Assembly (NCBI RefSeq): GCF_947090775.1
Contig: NZ_OX352321.1
Span: 2,170,001 to 2,234,000 of the forward strand
Direction: 5' to 3'
DNA from: Pseudarthrobacter sp. MM222
GTDB taxonomy: Bacteria; Actinomycetota; Actinomycetes; Actinomycetales; Micrococcaceae
DNA length: 64,000 nucleotides
This document shows positions 9,277 to 16,577 of the stretch, one piece after another. The notes under the pieces are model-generated. The model saw nothing but the letters and a program-made list of their open reading frames with translations. It was not told the origin of the DNA and searched no databases. The translations under genes and the position numbers were made by a program. Within the stretch, counting starts at the first letter, position 1. Each line of letters opens with the position of its first letter.

Positions 9277-9347
9277 CACCGTCACTCAGCATGGTGTCTC
9301 AGGTGTCGACTCGCGCGTTGTTGAGGCGAGTGACCATGGCGGGGCGT

Positions 9348-10472
9348 TCAGGCGTCAGAGGTCCTGATTACGCGGAGCATCCGGTGCAGGCTCAAGAGGA
9401 TCGATTCCACCGCACTGGGCTTTTCCGTGGCTACGGTCTCTGCGCCCATGCGCCTGCTGAGTTCCTGGACGGCGGCCTCGGCAGTCCCGGCCAGCTCGGT
9501 CTGGCGCTCCGGGCTCTCCTCTTCGGGGGAGCGCAGCACGTCGCTTACCGCCGACATCGCGGCCGAAAGCGGTGCGGTGAATTCGTCCGGCACGACGAAG
9601 GGGGTGTCCTCGGCCCAAATGACATCGGAGAGCACCTGGGTCACGTCCTGCACATGGAACGTCACCTGCTCCAGGTCCCGGAGGTTGCGGTAGTCCACGT
9701 CTATGTCCCGGGGGTGCAGGCGGCGCCGGGGGTTGGCCCGCCGGCTGGCGTCCGCTTTTTCCACCGCGAGGCGCACGGAGCGTGCCGATGCCGCGAGGGA
9801 ATCGGCCCGGCGTGACCAGTCCTCGTGCTCCGGCGGCCAGTTCTCCTTCAGGGCCGTCGCCATGTCCGCCAGTTGCCGGGAAAGCGCCAGCCGAAGTTCC
9901 GCGATGCTCAGGGCAGCGGCCTTGAAATGCAGCGGCGGGAAGACCAGCAGATTGACGACGATGCCAACGGTGACACCCGCGCCCATCTGGACCAGATATC
10001 CGAAAGAGAACCGGTCCGGGTCATGGCCGCCGACCAGCAGGACCAGGAGCGCCGCGGTCGGAATCCAGTCGCTGCCCGAGCCGATCCGGGGCAAGCCAGC
10101 GAGGATGACGCCCAGGCCCATCACAATGGCGACGGTGACGGGGGTCGGTTCGCCCAGACTGAAGAGCATGAACGCCAGTCCGATTCCGATCGCCAGGCCC
10201 ACCAGTGTCTGCACGCCCTGGCGCATCGAGCCGGAAACATTCTCGTACATCGCCACGAGGGCGCCGAGTGGGGCGTAGTAGGGGTAGTCGGCCGCCGAGC
10301 CTGGCATGAAGGGGGCGATGAAGAATGCAATGCCGGCCGCGAGCGCCGCCTTCATGGCCAGCTGCAGCCGGGGCCACAGGAGCGCCGACGCGACGCTGCC
10401 GCTCAGGACCCGCCAGAGCCGCCGGAGCAGCGGTGGGTGTCCGGCTTCGGGGGCCTGTTCTGTAGTAGTCAT
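9348..10472 (-). CDS. FUSC-family membrane protein (putative aromatic/organic acid exporter)
   Basis: A 374-residue protein with a block of hydrophobic segments over roughly residues 38-185 (for example AALAAGIAFFIAPFM and GVILAGLPRIG) and a long charged cytoplasmic C-terminal domain, as in the fusaric-acid-resistance-like FUSC family. Such proteins often export aromatic acids, but the substrate cannot be read from the sequence. TAGGGT lies eight bases before the ATG, suggesting a leaderless transcript. It is a single gene, convergent with the MaoC gene. Confidence 0.72.
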   Translation of the reverse strand: MTTTEQAPEAGHPPLLRRLWRVLSGSVASALLWPRLQLAMKAALAAGIAFFIAPFMPGSAADYPYYAPLGALVAMYENVSGSMRQGVQTLVGLAIGIGLAFMLFSLGEPTPVTVAIVMGLGVILAGLPRIGSGSDWIPTAALLVLLVGGHDPDRFSFGYLVQMGAGVTVGIVVNLLVFPPLHFKAAALSIAELRLALSRQLADMATALKENWPPEHEDWSRRADSLAASARSVRLAVEKADASRRANPRRRLHPRDIDVDYRNLRDLEQVTFHVQDVTQVLSDVIWAEDTPFVVPDEFTAPLSAAMSAVSDVLRSPEEESPERQTELAGTAEAAVQELSRRMGAETVATEKPSAVESILLSLHRMLRVIRTSDA

Positions 10473-10480
10473 TCCGGTTC

Positions 10481-10486
10481 ACCCTA
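10481..10486 (-). promoter_or_regulatory. -10 hexamer of the FUSC gene
   Basis: TAGGGT on the minus strand, eight bases before the ATG at 10472; consistent with leaderless or near-leaderless transcription. Confidence 0.5.
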
Positions 10487-10581
10487 GGTTGGCGGCATTG
10501 CTGCTACAAATGGAGGAACTCTCAGCCGGCTGTGTGCTGCTTTCCGGACGGCCCTGGAAAGGCGCTGGGCGCGCCATCCGC

Positions 10582-11688
10582 TTAGGCCGCCCCGTGCCCG
10601 GGGGCTACCTCTTCGCCCGCCCGCACCGGTCCGGGCGGGGTTCCGTCGCCGAAGGGCCGGCCGCCGAGCGCTTCGCGGCCATGGTCGGTGAGCCAGTTGC
10701 CCAGCCCCGGACCCTTCGGGACAATCCCGGTGGGGTTGATGTCCTCGTGGACGATGTAATAGTGCTGCTTGATCTGCAGGAAGTCCGTGGTGTCACCGAA
10801 CCCCGGCGTTTGGAACAGATCCCTGGCGTAGGCCCAGAGCACCGGCATTTCGCTGAGCTTTTGCCGGTTGCACTTGAAGTGGCCGTGATAGACGGCGTCG
10901 AAGCGGGCCAGGGTGGTGAAGAGCCGGACGTCGGCCTCGGTGATGGTGTCGCCCACGAGGTAGCGTTGTCCGCCGAGCCGGTCCTCGAGCCAGTCCAGGG
11001 CGGTCCAGAGCCGGTCGTAGGCTGCGTCATATGCTTCCTGCGAGCCGGCAAAGCCGCACCGGTACACGCCGTTGTTGACTTCGGTGAAGACCCGCTTGTT
11101 GACCGCGTCGATTTCGCCCCGCAGATGCTCTGGGTAGAGGTCCGGGGCGCCGGGACGGTGGTAGGCGGTCCACTCGGTGGAAAAGTCCAGGGTGATCTGC
11201 GGGAAGTTATTGGTGACCACCTGACCGGTTGGCACATCGACCAGGGCCGGGACGGTAATACCGCGCGGATAGTCCGGGAACCGGCGGAAGTAGGCGTCCT
11301 GGATCCGCTCCATGCCGAGGACCGGATCCTTGCCGTCGGGATCCAGGTCAAAGGTCCAGGAGCGCGCGTCATGCGTGGGGCCGGGCTGCCCGAGCGAGAT
11401 GACGTCCTCCAGGCCCAGCAGCCGGCGCACAATCACCGTCCGGTTTGCCCAGGGGCAGGCGCGGGCTGCGATCAGCCGGTACCGCCCCGGTTCCACCGGC
11501 CAGCCGGGCTCTCCGTTGTTGCCCGGCGTTCCGTCCTTTGTGATCCGGTCCTCGATGTAGTTCGTGTCCCTGGTGAATTCGGCTCCGCCCGTGACGTAGG
11601 CACCGAGGGTGCTGAACCCCTGGTCATCGGCGTTGGCGGCGCCGTGGCCTGCGCTGGCGGGGTTCTTGCTCGTGGATGTCTGGCTCAT
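10582..11688 (-). CDS. Glutathionyl-hydroquinone reductase-type GST (thiol-dependent reductase)
   Basis: A 368-residue Omega-class GST/ECM4-YqjG family protein: a thioredoxin-like N-domain with catalytic Cys78 in AACPWANR, the conserved GITVPALVDVPTGQVVTNN segment, and an all-helical C-domain with ITEADVRLFTTLARFDAVY. The family reduces S-conjugated hydroquinones. Actinobacteria of this type make mycothiol and not glutathione (mshC is in this window), so mycothiol is the likely cofactor; that is inference. CPWANR differs from the common CPWAHR. Last gene of an operon with the M50 protease (nine-base gap) and the TraR-type protein. Confidence 0.88.
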   Translation of the reverse strand: MSQTSTSKNPASAGHGAANADDQGFSTLGAYVTGGAEFTRDTNYIEDRITKDGTPGNNGEPGWPVEPGRYRLIAARACPWANRTVIVRRLLGLEDVISLGQPGPTHDARSWTFDLDPDGKDPVLGMERIQDAYFRRFPDYPRGITVPALVDVPTGQVVTNNFPQITLDFSTEWTAYHRPGAPDLYPEHLRGEIDAVNKRVFTEVNNGVYRCGFAGSQEAYDAAYDRLWTALDWLEDRLGGQRYLVGDTITEADVRLFTTLARFDAVYHGHFKCNRQKLSEMPVLWAYARDLFQTPGFGDTTDFLQIKQHYYIVHEDINPTGIVPKGPGLGNWLTDHGREALGGRPFGDGTPPGPVRAGEEVAPGHGAA

Positions 11689-11697
11689 GGTCCCAGC

Positions 11698-12477
11698 CTA
11701 TGCCGCCGGAACGCCCGGACCCAGCAGCGCGGCGAGGACCTGCGCCATCGGCTGCCACGCAAACCACCAGGCGCCAGCCACCACGGCGGCGAAGAGCGCG
11801 AACCACACGACGGCGGGAATTGAGGTGGTGCGGGAAAGCAGATAGGCGTCCGACGTCGGCAACCGGTCCCGGCGCCGCAGATGGACGTTCGCAAGCTTTG
11901 CGAGGTCCCGGACGGCGGCCACCAGCAGCGCGAGGCCGAGGACGATCATGACATGGCCGGTGAAGTCCGGGGGCACGAACAGTACGAGGAGCGCCGCGGC
12001 CAGCACGGCCGCCGCGGTGATCAGCAGCCCCGCGCCGTTGCGGATGAACACAAAGGATGCCAGCAGCAGCAGAGTTCCAACCGACATCGCGGCCGGACCC
12101 CAGCCGTTGAACCCGCACCAGACCATGGCCGCCCCGACGACGGCCGGCACCGGATAACCCCAGAACGTGGACCAGGCGGCGGCGAGCCGGCCCCGGCTGT
12201 ACGTCGTCGTCGTGCCGGAGTGGTCCAGGCTCAACCGGATGCCGCCGAGGCGCTGGCCCGTCATGAGGGCCGCGAAGGCGTGGCCCAGTTCGTGGGTCGC
12301 GGTGGCCAGCAGGCCAAAGTAGCGCCAGGTAGCGCGAGGCAGCGACAGCGCGACGGCAAGGAGCACCACCAAAGCCAGCTCGGTGCCGGTGACGTGGGGG
12401 AGGGTCGACTGGCTGAAGCCGGAAATGATCCGGTCCCACCAGGTTCCGGCAGGGTTGTCCCAGAGGGGATTCGTCAT
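11698..12477 (-). CDS. M50-type membrane metalloprotease
   Basis: A 259-residue multi-spanning membrane protein with the zinc motif THELGHAFAALMTG (His62, Glu63, His66) inside a hydrophobic context and a DLAKLANVH segment near residue 190 that could supply the third ligand. Such M50B-like proteins of actinobacteria are presumed intramembrane proteases; no substrate is visible. The ATG at 12477 overlaps the stop of the upstream TraR-type gene (ATGA), and the GST gene follows nine bases after its stop, giving a three-gene operon. Confidence 0.8.
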   Translation of the reverse strand: MTNPLWDNPAGTWWDRIISGFSQSTLPHVTGTELALVVLLAVALSLPRATWRYFGLLATATHELGHAFAALMTGQRLGGIRLSLDHSGTTTTYSRGRLAAAWSTFWGYPVPAVVGAAMVWCGFNGWGPAAMSVGTLLLLASFVFIRNGAGLLITAAAVLAAALLVLFVPPDFTGHVMIVLGLALLVAAVRDLAKLANVHLRRRDRLPTSDAYLLSRTTSIPAVVWFALFAAVVAGAWWFAWQPMAQVLAALLGPGVPAA

Positions 12478-12827
12478 GCCCTGCCCGTGGTGTGTCGGAT
12501 GCAGTACGGCGTCCAGGGCCTCGCCTCCAGGCGTCCCTCGCCGATCTCTTCGCCGCAGACTTCGCAGATGCCGTAGCGGCCGGCATCAATGCGCGCCAGG
12601 GCCGCGTCGATGTGGGCCAGCCCCGCCGTGCTCTGCTCCAGCAGGGCGGCGGCCTGCGAGAGTTCGAACGCTATCGTTGCCCCCTCCGGATCGTGCTCAT
12701 CGTCCACGTTGGAATCCTGCCTGGCGGCATTGACAGAAGTGATGTCCCGGCGGAGCGCGGGGAGGAGGGCTAGTTTCCGGAGGCGCTCCTCGTCAAGGAG
12801 TAGCCGGAACCGTTCGACGTCGACCAT
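12474..12827 (-). CDS. TraR/DksA-type zinc-finger protein
   Basis: A 117-residue protein of the DksA/TraR family, which act at the RNA polymerase secondary channel. It has a helical N-terminal region, the segment ALARIDAGRYGICEVCGEEI, and a C-x2-C-x17-C-x2-H zinc site in which the fourth ligand is His (CIRH) where the classical finger has Cys. The ATG at 12827 starts MVDVERFRLLLDEERLRKL and is preferred to the in-frame start at 13037, which would add 70 residues of non-family sequence. TAGCCT eight bases before this ATG fits a leaderless start. First gene of the operon with M50 protease and GST. Confidence 0.87.
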   Translation of the reverse strand: MVDVERFRLLLDEERLRKLALLPALRRDITSVNAARQDSNVDDEHDPEGATIAFELSQAAALLEQSTAGLAHIDAALARIDAGRYGICEVCGEEIGEGRLEARPWTPYCIRHTTGRA

Positions 12828-12835
12828 AGGCTGCA

Positions 12836-12841
12836 AGGCTA
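12836..12841 (-). promoter_or_regulatory. -10 hexamer of the TraR-M50-GST operon
   Basis: TAGCCT on the minus strand, eight bases before the ATG at 12827. Confidence 0.45.
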
Positions 12842-13037
12842 GCGCGGAACTCCCGGCTTCGTCGAAAGTGCAGGTCGACAGTGCAGGTGGGGAGCGGTCA
12901 GGTCCGGACAGGAACTGTGCTGACCCAAGTCGGGCCGAAAGGCCCGCCCGCCACGGACCGCCCGGCCGTACAGTGGGAAAACCAGCAGGTGTGCGGAAAC
13001 TGATACTGTGCCGCGTTCGGATCAGGGAGGCAGCCAC

Positions 13038-13685
13038 ATGGACGGGTCCGCGCCACTAAACGGCGAGTCACTAAAAACCGAGTCACTAAAAACCGGGCCA
13101 CAAATCACCGGGCCACTTAGCACCGGACCGCCCAGTGCGGACGTCCCCAACAGGGAGTCCGGGAACGCGGCGGCCCGGGACGCCGGCGGGGAGGCCTCGG
13201 CGCTGGAAGCGGTAGAGAAGCACCATGACAGCATGCTCAAGCGGCTCGACGCCCTGGTCTCGGTGCTTACTCACGCAGTCAAGGCGGGGAACGCGGTGGC
13301 CGAGCACGACGCCCATGGGGTGTTGCTGGAATGGTGCGAAACTGAACTGCTCCCGCATGCGCTCGCCGAAGAAGGGCCCCTCTACGGTGGTGTGGGGCGC
13401 GGGCCGGAGGGACGTCTGCTGGTGGCGGCCCTGCTGGCGGAGCATCAGGCCTTCGTGGGACTGATCGAGGAGTTGCGCGGCGCCAATGGGGTCGATGCCG
13501 CGGTGACTGCCGGTGCCATCCGGAACATCTTCGCCGGGCACCTGGACAAGGAGAACCGGCTCCTGCTGCCGCTTATCGTCGCGTCGCCCGGCTTGTCCCT
13601 GGCGCAGGCCGTGGAAGGCCTGTCCGAACTCGTCGGGGAAGCCCATGTACATCAATCTGGCGCCGGACGCGGGGGCAGCGTCTAG
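13038..13685 (+). CDS. Hemerythrin-domain protein
   Basis: A 215-residue protein with a variable N-terminal 55 residues and a hemerythrin-like four-helix bundle. Candidate diiron ligands are in EKHHDSMLKRL, LLPHALAEEGPLY, AEHQAFVGLIEEL and FAGHLDKENRLLLP, which match the H..HxxxE..H..HxxxE order of the family. Role: probably oxygen, nitric oxide or iron sensing or storage; not resolvable here. The ATG at 13038 has AGGGAGG eight bases upstream. The N-terminus is built from four 15-bp tandem repeats. It ends just before malQ. Confidence 0.82.
   Translation: MDGSAPLNGESLKTESLKTGPQITGPLSTGPPSADVPNRESGNAAARDAGGEASALEAVEKHHDSMLKRLDALVSVLTHAVKAGNAVAEHDAHGVLLEWCETELLPHALAEEGPLYGGVGRGPEGRLLVAALLAEHQAFVGLIEELRGANGVDAAVTAGAIRNIFAGHLDKENRLLLPLIVASPGLSLAQAVEGLSELVGEAHVHQSGAGRGGSV
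13064..13123 (+). repeat. Four 15-bp tandem repeats in the hemerythrin gene
   Basis: Units at 13064, 13079, 13094 and 13109. Units 1 and 2 are identical (CGAGTCACTAAAAAC); units 3 and 4 are diverged copies starting CGGGCCAC. Each encodes five residues (ESLKT, ESLKT, GPQIT, GPLST), so copy-number change would keep the frame. Confidence 0.85.
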
Positions 13686-13688
13686 AGT
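13683..13688 (+). promoter_or_regulatory. -10 hexamer of malQ
   Basis: TAGAGT, six bases before the malQ ATG. It overlaps the TAG stop of the hemerythrin gene, so malQ probably has its own leaderless transcript. Confidence 0.5.
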
Positions 13689-13694
13689 GTCCCC

Positions 13695-15896
13695 ATGGCG
13701 GATGCTACGCACCACGACAACACGGACATCACAGGCGGGCTGCTGCGGGAGCTTGCGGCGGCCCATGGAGTAGGGACCACGTTCCGTGGCTGGGACGGCG
13801 TCGAACGCTCCGTCCAGGACACCACGCTGCAAGGTGTCCTGGCGGCGCTGGGCGTCCCGGCCGCGGGACCGGAGGAGATGCAGCGATCGCTGCACGAGTC
13901 GCGGCTGGCACCCTGGCGGCGCCTGCTGCCGCCCGTCGTCGTCGTCCGGCATGGTCAGGAAGCCCATGTCGACGTCCACGTTCCGCACGGGGGCCAGGTT
14001 AGCGTCTGGATTGAGGCCGAGGACGGCAGCCGGCACGAGGCCTTCCAGCGGGACAACTGGGAGCCGCCCGTCGACGTCGACGGCGTCCTGACCGGCCGCG
14101 CGTCATTCGCGATTCCAGCTTATCTTCCCCTCGGCTGGCACACTCTGCAGGCTGACGCCGAAGGCGTCCTCGCCCAATGCGCCCTCGTGGTCACCCCGCG
14201 GCGGCTGGGCACCACCGAGGCGCTCGCAGGCCGACGGAACTGGGGGCTGACCGCGCAGCTGTATTCCATTCGCTCCTCCCGGTCCTGGGGAATCGGCGAC
14301 CTCGCCGACCTTGCCGACCTTGCCACCGTTTCCGGGCAGGAGGGTGCAGGCTTCGTGTTGGTCAACCCGCTTCATGCAGCCGAGCCCCGGCCCCCCGTCG
14401 AAGACTCTCCCTACCTGCCCACGACGCGACGCTTCTTCAACCCGCTCTACCTCCGGGTGGAGGAGATCCCCGAATTCGGCTACCTGGACCGGGCCGGACA
14501 GGCGGAAGTCCAGCAACTGGCCGAACAACAGCGCTCCGCCAACAGCTCAACCGCTCTGCTGGACCGGAATTCGAGCTACGCCGCGAAACTGGCCGCCCTT
14601 GAGCTGGTCTACGCCGTGCCGCGCGGTCCCGCAAGGATACGATCGTTCGCCGACTTCTGCGCCGAACAGGGACCGGGACTCGACGACTTCGCGCTCTGGT
14701 GCGCGCTGGTTGAGGAATTGCCTCCCGGAGCTCCGGAGTGGACGACGGCGGCGTCCGCACCGGATACCGCGTACTGCACGGAGCAGCGGGCGCTACTGGC
14801 CGACAGGATCGACTTCCACCGCTGGATGCAGTGGAACTGCGACCGGCAGCTGGAAGCGGCGCAGCGCTCGGCCAGGGAATCGGGCATGGAAGTCGGCGTC
14901 ATCCACGATCTCGCCGTGGGCGTGAAACGGGGCGGAGCTGACGCCTGGTCGCTGGCCGGAGTGCTGGCCCGGGACGCCACCGTCGGCGCGCCGCCGGACG
15001 TGTTCAACCAGCAGGGGCAGGACTGGACCCAGCCGCCCTGGCACCCGGGACGACTCGCAGAGTCCGGTTACGCCGCCTACCGGGACATGCTCCGCACCGT
15101 GCTGCGCCACGCCGGCGGGATCCGGGTGGACCACATCCTGGGCCTGTTCCGGCTTTGGTGGATCCCGGCGGGAGCCGGACCGGAGCAGGGCACCTACGTC
15201 TACTACGACCATGAGGCGCTCATCGGCATCCTCGCCCTGGAGGCACAGCGTGCGGGGGCAATTGTGATTGGGGAGGACCTCGGCGTCTTCGAGCCCTGGG
15301 TCCGGGACTATCTGGCTGAACGCGGGATCCTGGGCACGTCAATCCTCTGGTTCGAGCACGATGCGGACGGCCCGATCCCGCCGGAACGTTACCGCCAACA
15401 GTGCCTGACCAGCGTCAACACCCACGATCTGCCGCCGACGGCGGGCTACCTGGCCGGCGAACACGTCACCCTGCGCGAGTCCCTGGGGCTGCTGCAGCGT
15501 CCGGTCGTCGAGGAACACGCAGAAGCCGCCGCCGAGCAGGAGGCAGTGCTGGCCCTCGTCCGGGAGCGCGGACTCCTGCCGGCTGCCGGGTCCCCGGGCG
15601 CAGGACAGGATGTGGCGGCGACGGTTGAGGCCCTGTACGCCTTCACCGCGCTGGCGCCGTCGTCGCTGCTGGGCGTGGCCCTGGTGGATGCGGTCGGCGA
15701 AACCCGCACCCAAAACCAACCCGGAACTTCCAGCCTGCAGTACCCGAACTGGTGCATACCGCTGGCCGGACCCGCTGGCCCGGTGCTGCTCGACGACCTG
15801 CCGGACAATCCGGGGTTCCTTTCCCTGGCCCGCACGGTCCGCACGGCACTGCTTGCCGGATCCCCCGGGGAGTCCATCTCCGCGCCAGCTCCGTAG
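13695..15896 (+). CDS. malQ: 4-alpha-glucanotransferase (amylomaltase)
   Basis: GH77 enzyme of 733 residues that transfers alpha-1,4-glucan segments in maltodextrin and glycogen turnover. About 170 N-terminal residues form the accessory beta domain seen in actinobacterial MalQ. The catalytic domain starts at GLTAQLYSIRSSRSWGIGD; the nucleophile Asp is in GGIRVDHILGLFRLWW, the acid/base Glu in VIGEDLGVFEPW, and SVNTHDLPPTAGY follows. Length matches the long MalQ subfamily. It likely works with glgA/glgC products encoded at the window start. Confidence 0.95.
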   Translation: MADATHHDNTDITGGLLRELAAAHGVGTTFRGWDGVERSVQDTTLQGVLAALGVPAAGPEEMQRSLHESRLAPWRRLLPPVVVVRHGQEAHVDVHVPHGGQVSVWIEAEDGSRHEAFQRDNWEPPVDVDGVLTGRASFAIPAYLPLGWHTLQADAEGVLAQCALVVTPRRLGTTEALAGRRNWGLTAQLYSIRSSRSWGIGDLADLADLATVSGQEGAGFVLVNPLHAAEPRPPVEDSPYLPTTRRFFNPLYLRVEEIPEFGYLDRAGQAEVQQLAEQQRSANSSTALLDRNSSYAAKLAALELVYAVPRGPARIRSFADFCAEQGPGLDDFALWCALVEELPPGAPEWTTAASAPDTAYCTEQRALLADRIDFHRWMQWNCDRQLEAAQRSARESGMEVGVIHDLAVGVKRGGADAWSLAGVLARDATVGAPPDVFNQQGQDWTQPPWHPGRLAESGYAAYRDMLRTVLRHAGGIRVDHILGLFRLWWIPAGAGPEQGTYVYYDHEALIGILALEAQRAGAIVIGEDLGVFEPWVRDYLAERGILGTSILWFEHDADGPIPPERYRQQCLTSVNTHDLPPTAGYLAGEHVTLRESLGLLQRPVVEEHAEAAAEQEAVLALVRERGLLPAAGSPGAGQDVAATVEALYAFTALAPSSLLGVALVDAVGETRTQNQPGTSSLQYPNWCIPLAGPAGPVLLDDLPDNPGFLSLARTVRTALLAGSPGESISAPAP

Positions 15897-15950
15897 CGGC
15901 AGGAGCCTGTCTGCTTGGGCGCCGTTCGTCTCAATGAAACGAGGAATACC

Positions 15951-16412
15951 ATGTCACTGAAAGAGCGTCTGAAGGATGACGTCGTTGCCTACATGAAGGC
16001 CGGCAACAAAACTGCGCTGACGACTGTCCGCAACGTCCTGGGCGAAATCAACACCCGCGAGAAGTCCGGCAAGGCGCCCGTCGAACTGGACGACGCCCAG
16101 GTGACGTCGCTGCTGCAGAAGGAGGCGGCCAAGCGCCGCGACACCGCCCGCATCTACATCGAGGCGGGAGAGGCCGAGCGTGCCACTGCCGAGGTGGCCG
16201 AAGCGGAGATCATCGAGGCGTACCTGCCCAAGGCACTCACCCGCCCGGAAGTCGAAGCGATCGTTGACGAGACCATCTCAGTGTTGAAGGCCGATGGCCA
16301 GGAGCTGTCGATGCGTTCCATCGGCGTCGTGATGAAACCCGTCACCGCCAAAGTTGCTGGCCGCTTCGACGGCAAGACCGTCAGCGAGATTGTCCGCAGC
16401 CGCCTGGCGTAA
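15951..16412 (+). CDS. GatB/YqeY-domain protein
   Basis: A 153-residue YqeY-family protein: MSLKERLKDDVVAYMKAGN, then the typical KEAAKRRDTARIYIEAG and EIIEAYLPKAL segments. The domain resembles the tRNA-binding tail of GatB and occurs as a stand-alone protein whose role is not settled. ATG 15951 is preferred to the upstream in-frame start at 15915 because it gives the family N-terminus and has GAGGAA nearby. It follows malQ by 54 bases on the same strand and is followed by a hairpin terminator. Confidence 0.9.
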   Translation: MSLKERLKDDVVAYMKAGNKTALTTVRNVLGEINTREKSGKAPVELDDAQVTSLLQKEAAKRRDTARIYIEAGEAERATAEVAEAEIIEAYLPKALTRPEVEAIVDETISVLKADGQELSMRSIGVVMKPVTAKVAGRFDGKTVSEIVRSRLA

Positions 16413-16527
16413 CCGCTGCGACGGGCCCCGGTAGTAATCGCCGCCAACGGGGACATCAGGCAATTCAGCACTGAAGTCCGGTAGCCTCCGGTCTTGCGCC
16501 GGATGCCACCGGACTCCTGTGGTTACT

Positions 16528-16560
16528 CCGCGGGCGGTTCGGGGCCGCCCGCGGAATCTT
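16528..16560. terminator. GC-rich hairpin terminator
   Basis: Ten-bp perfect stem (16528-16537 with 16545-16554), seven-base loop, then AATCTTT. It lies between the convergent YqeY gene and the secreted-protein gene and can serve YqeY. Confidence 0.75.
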
Positions 16561-16577
16561 TCACGCTCCCATGGGGG

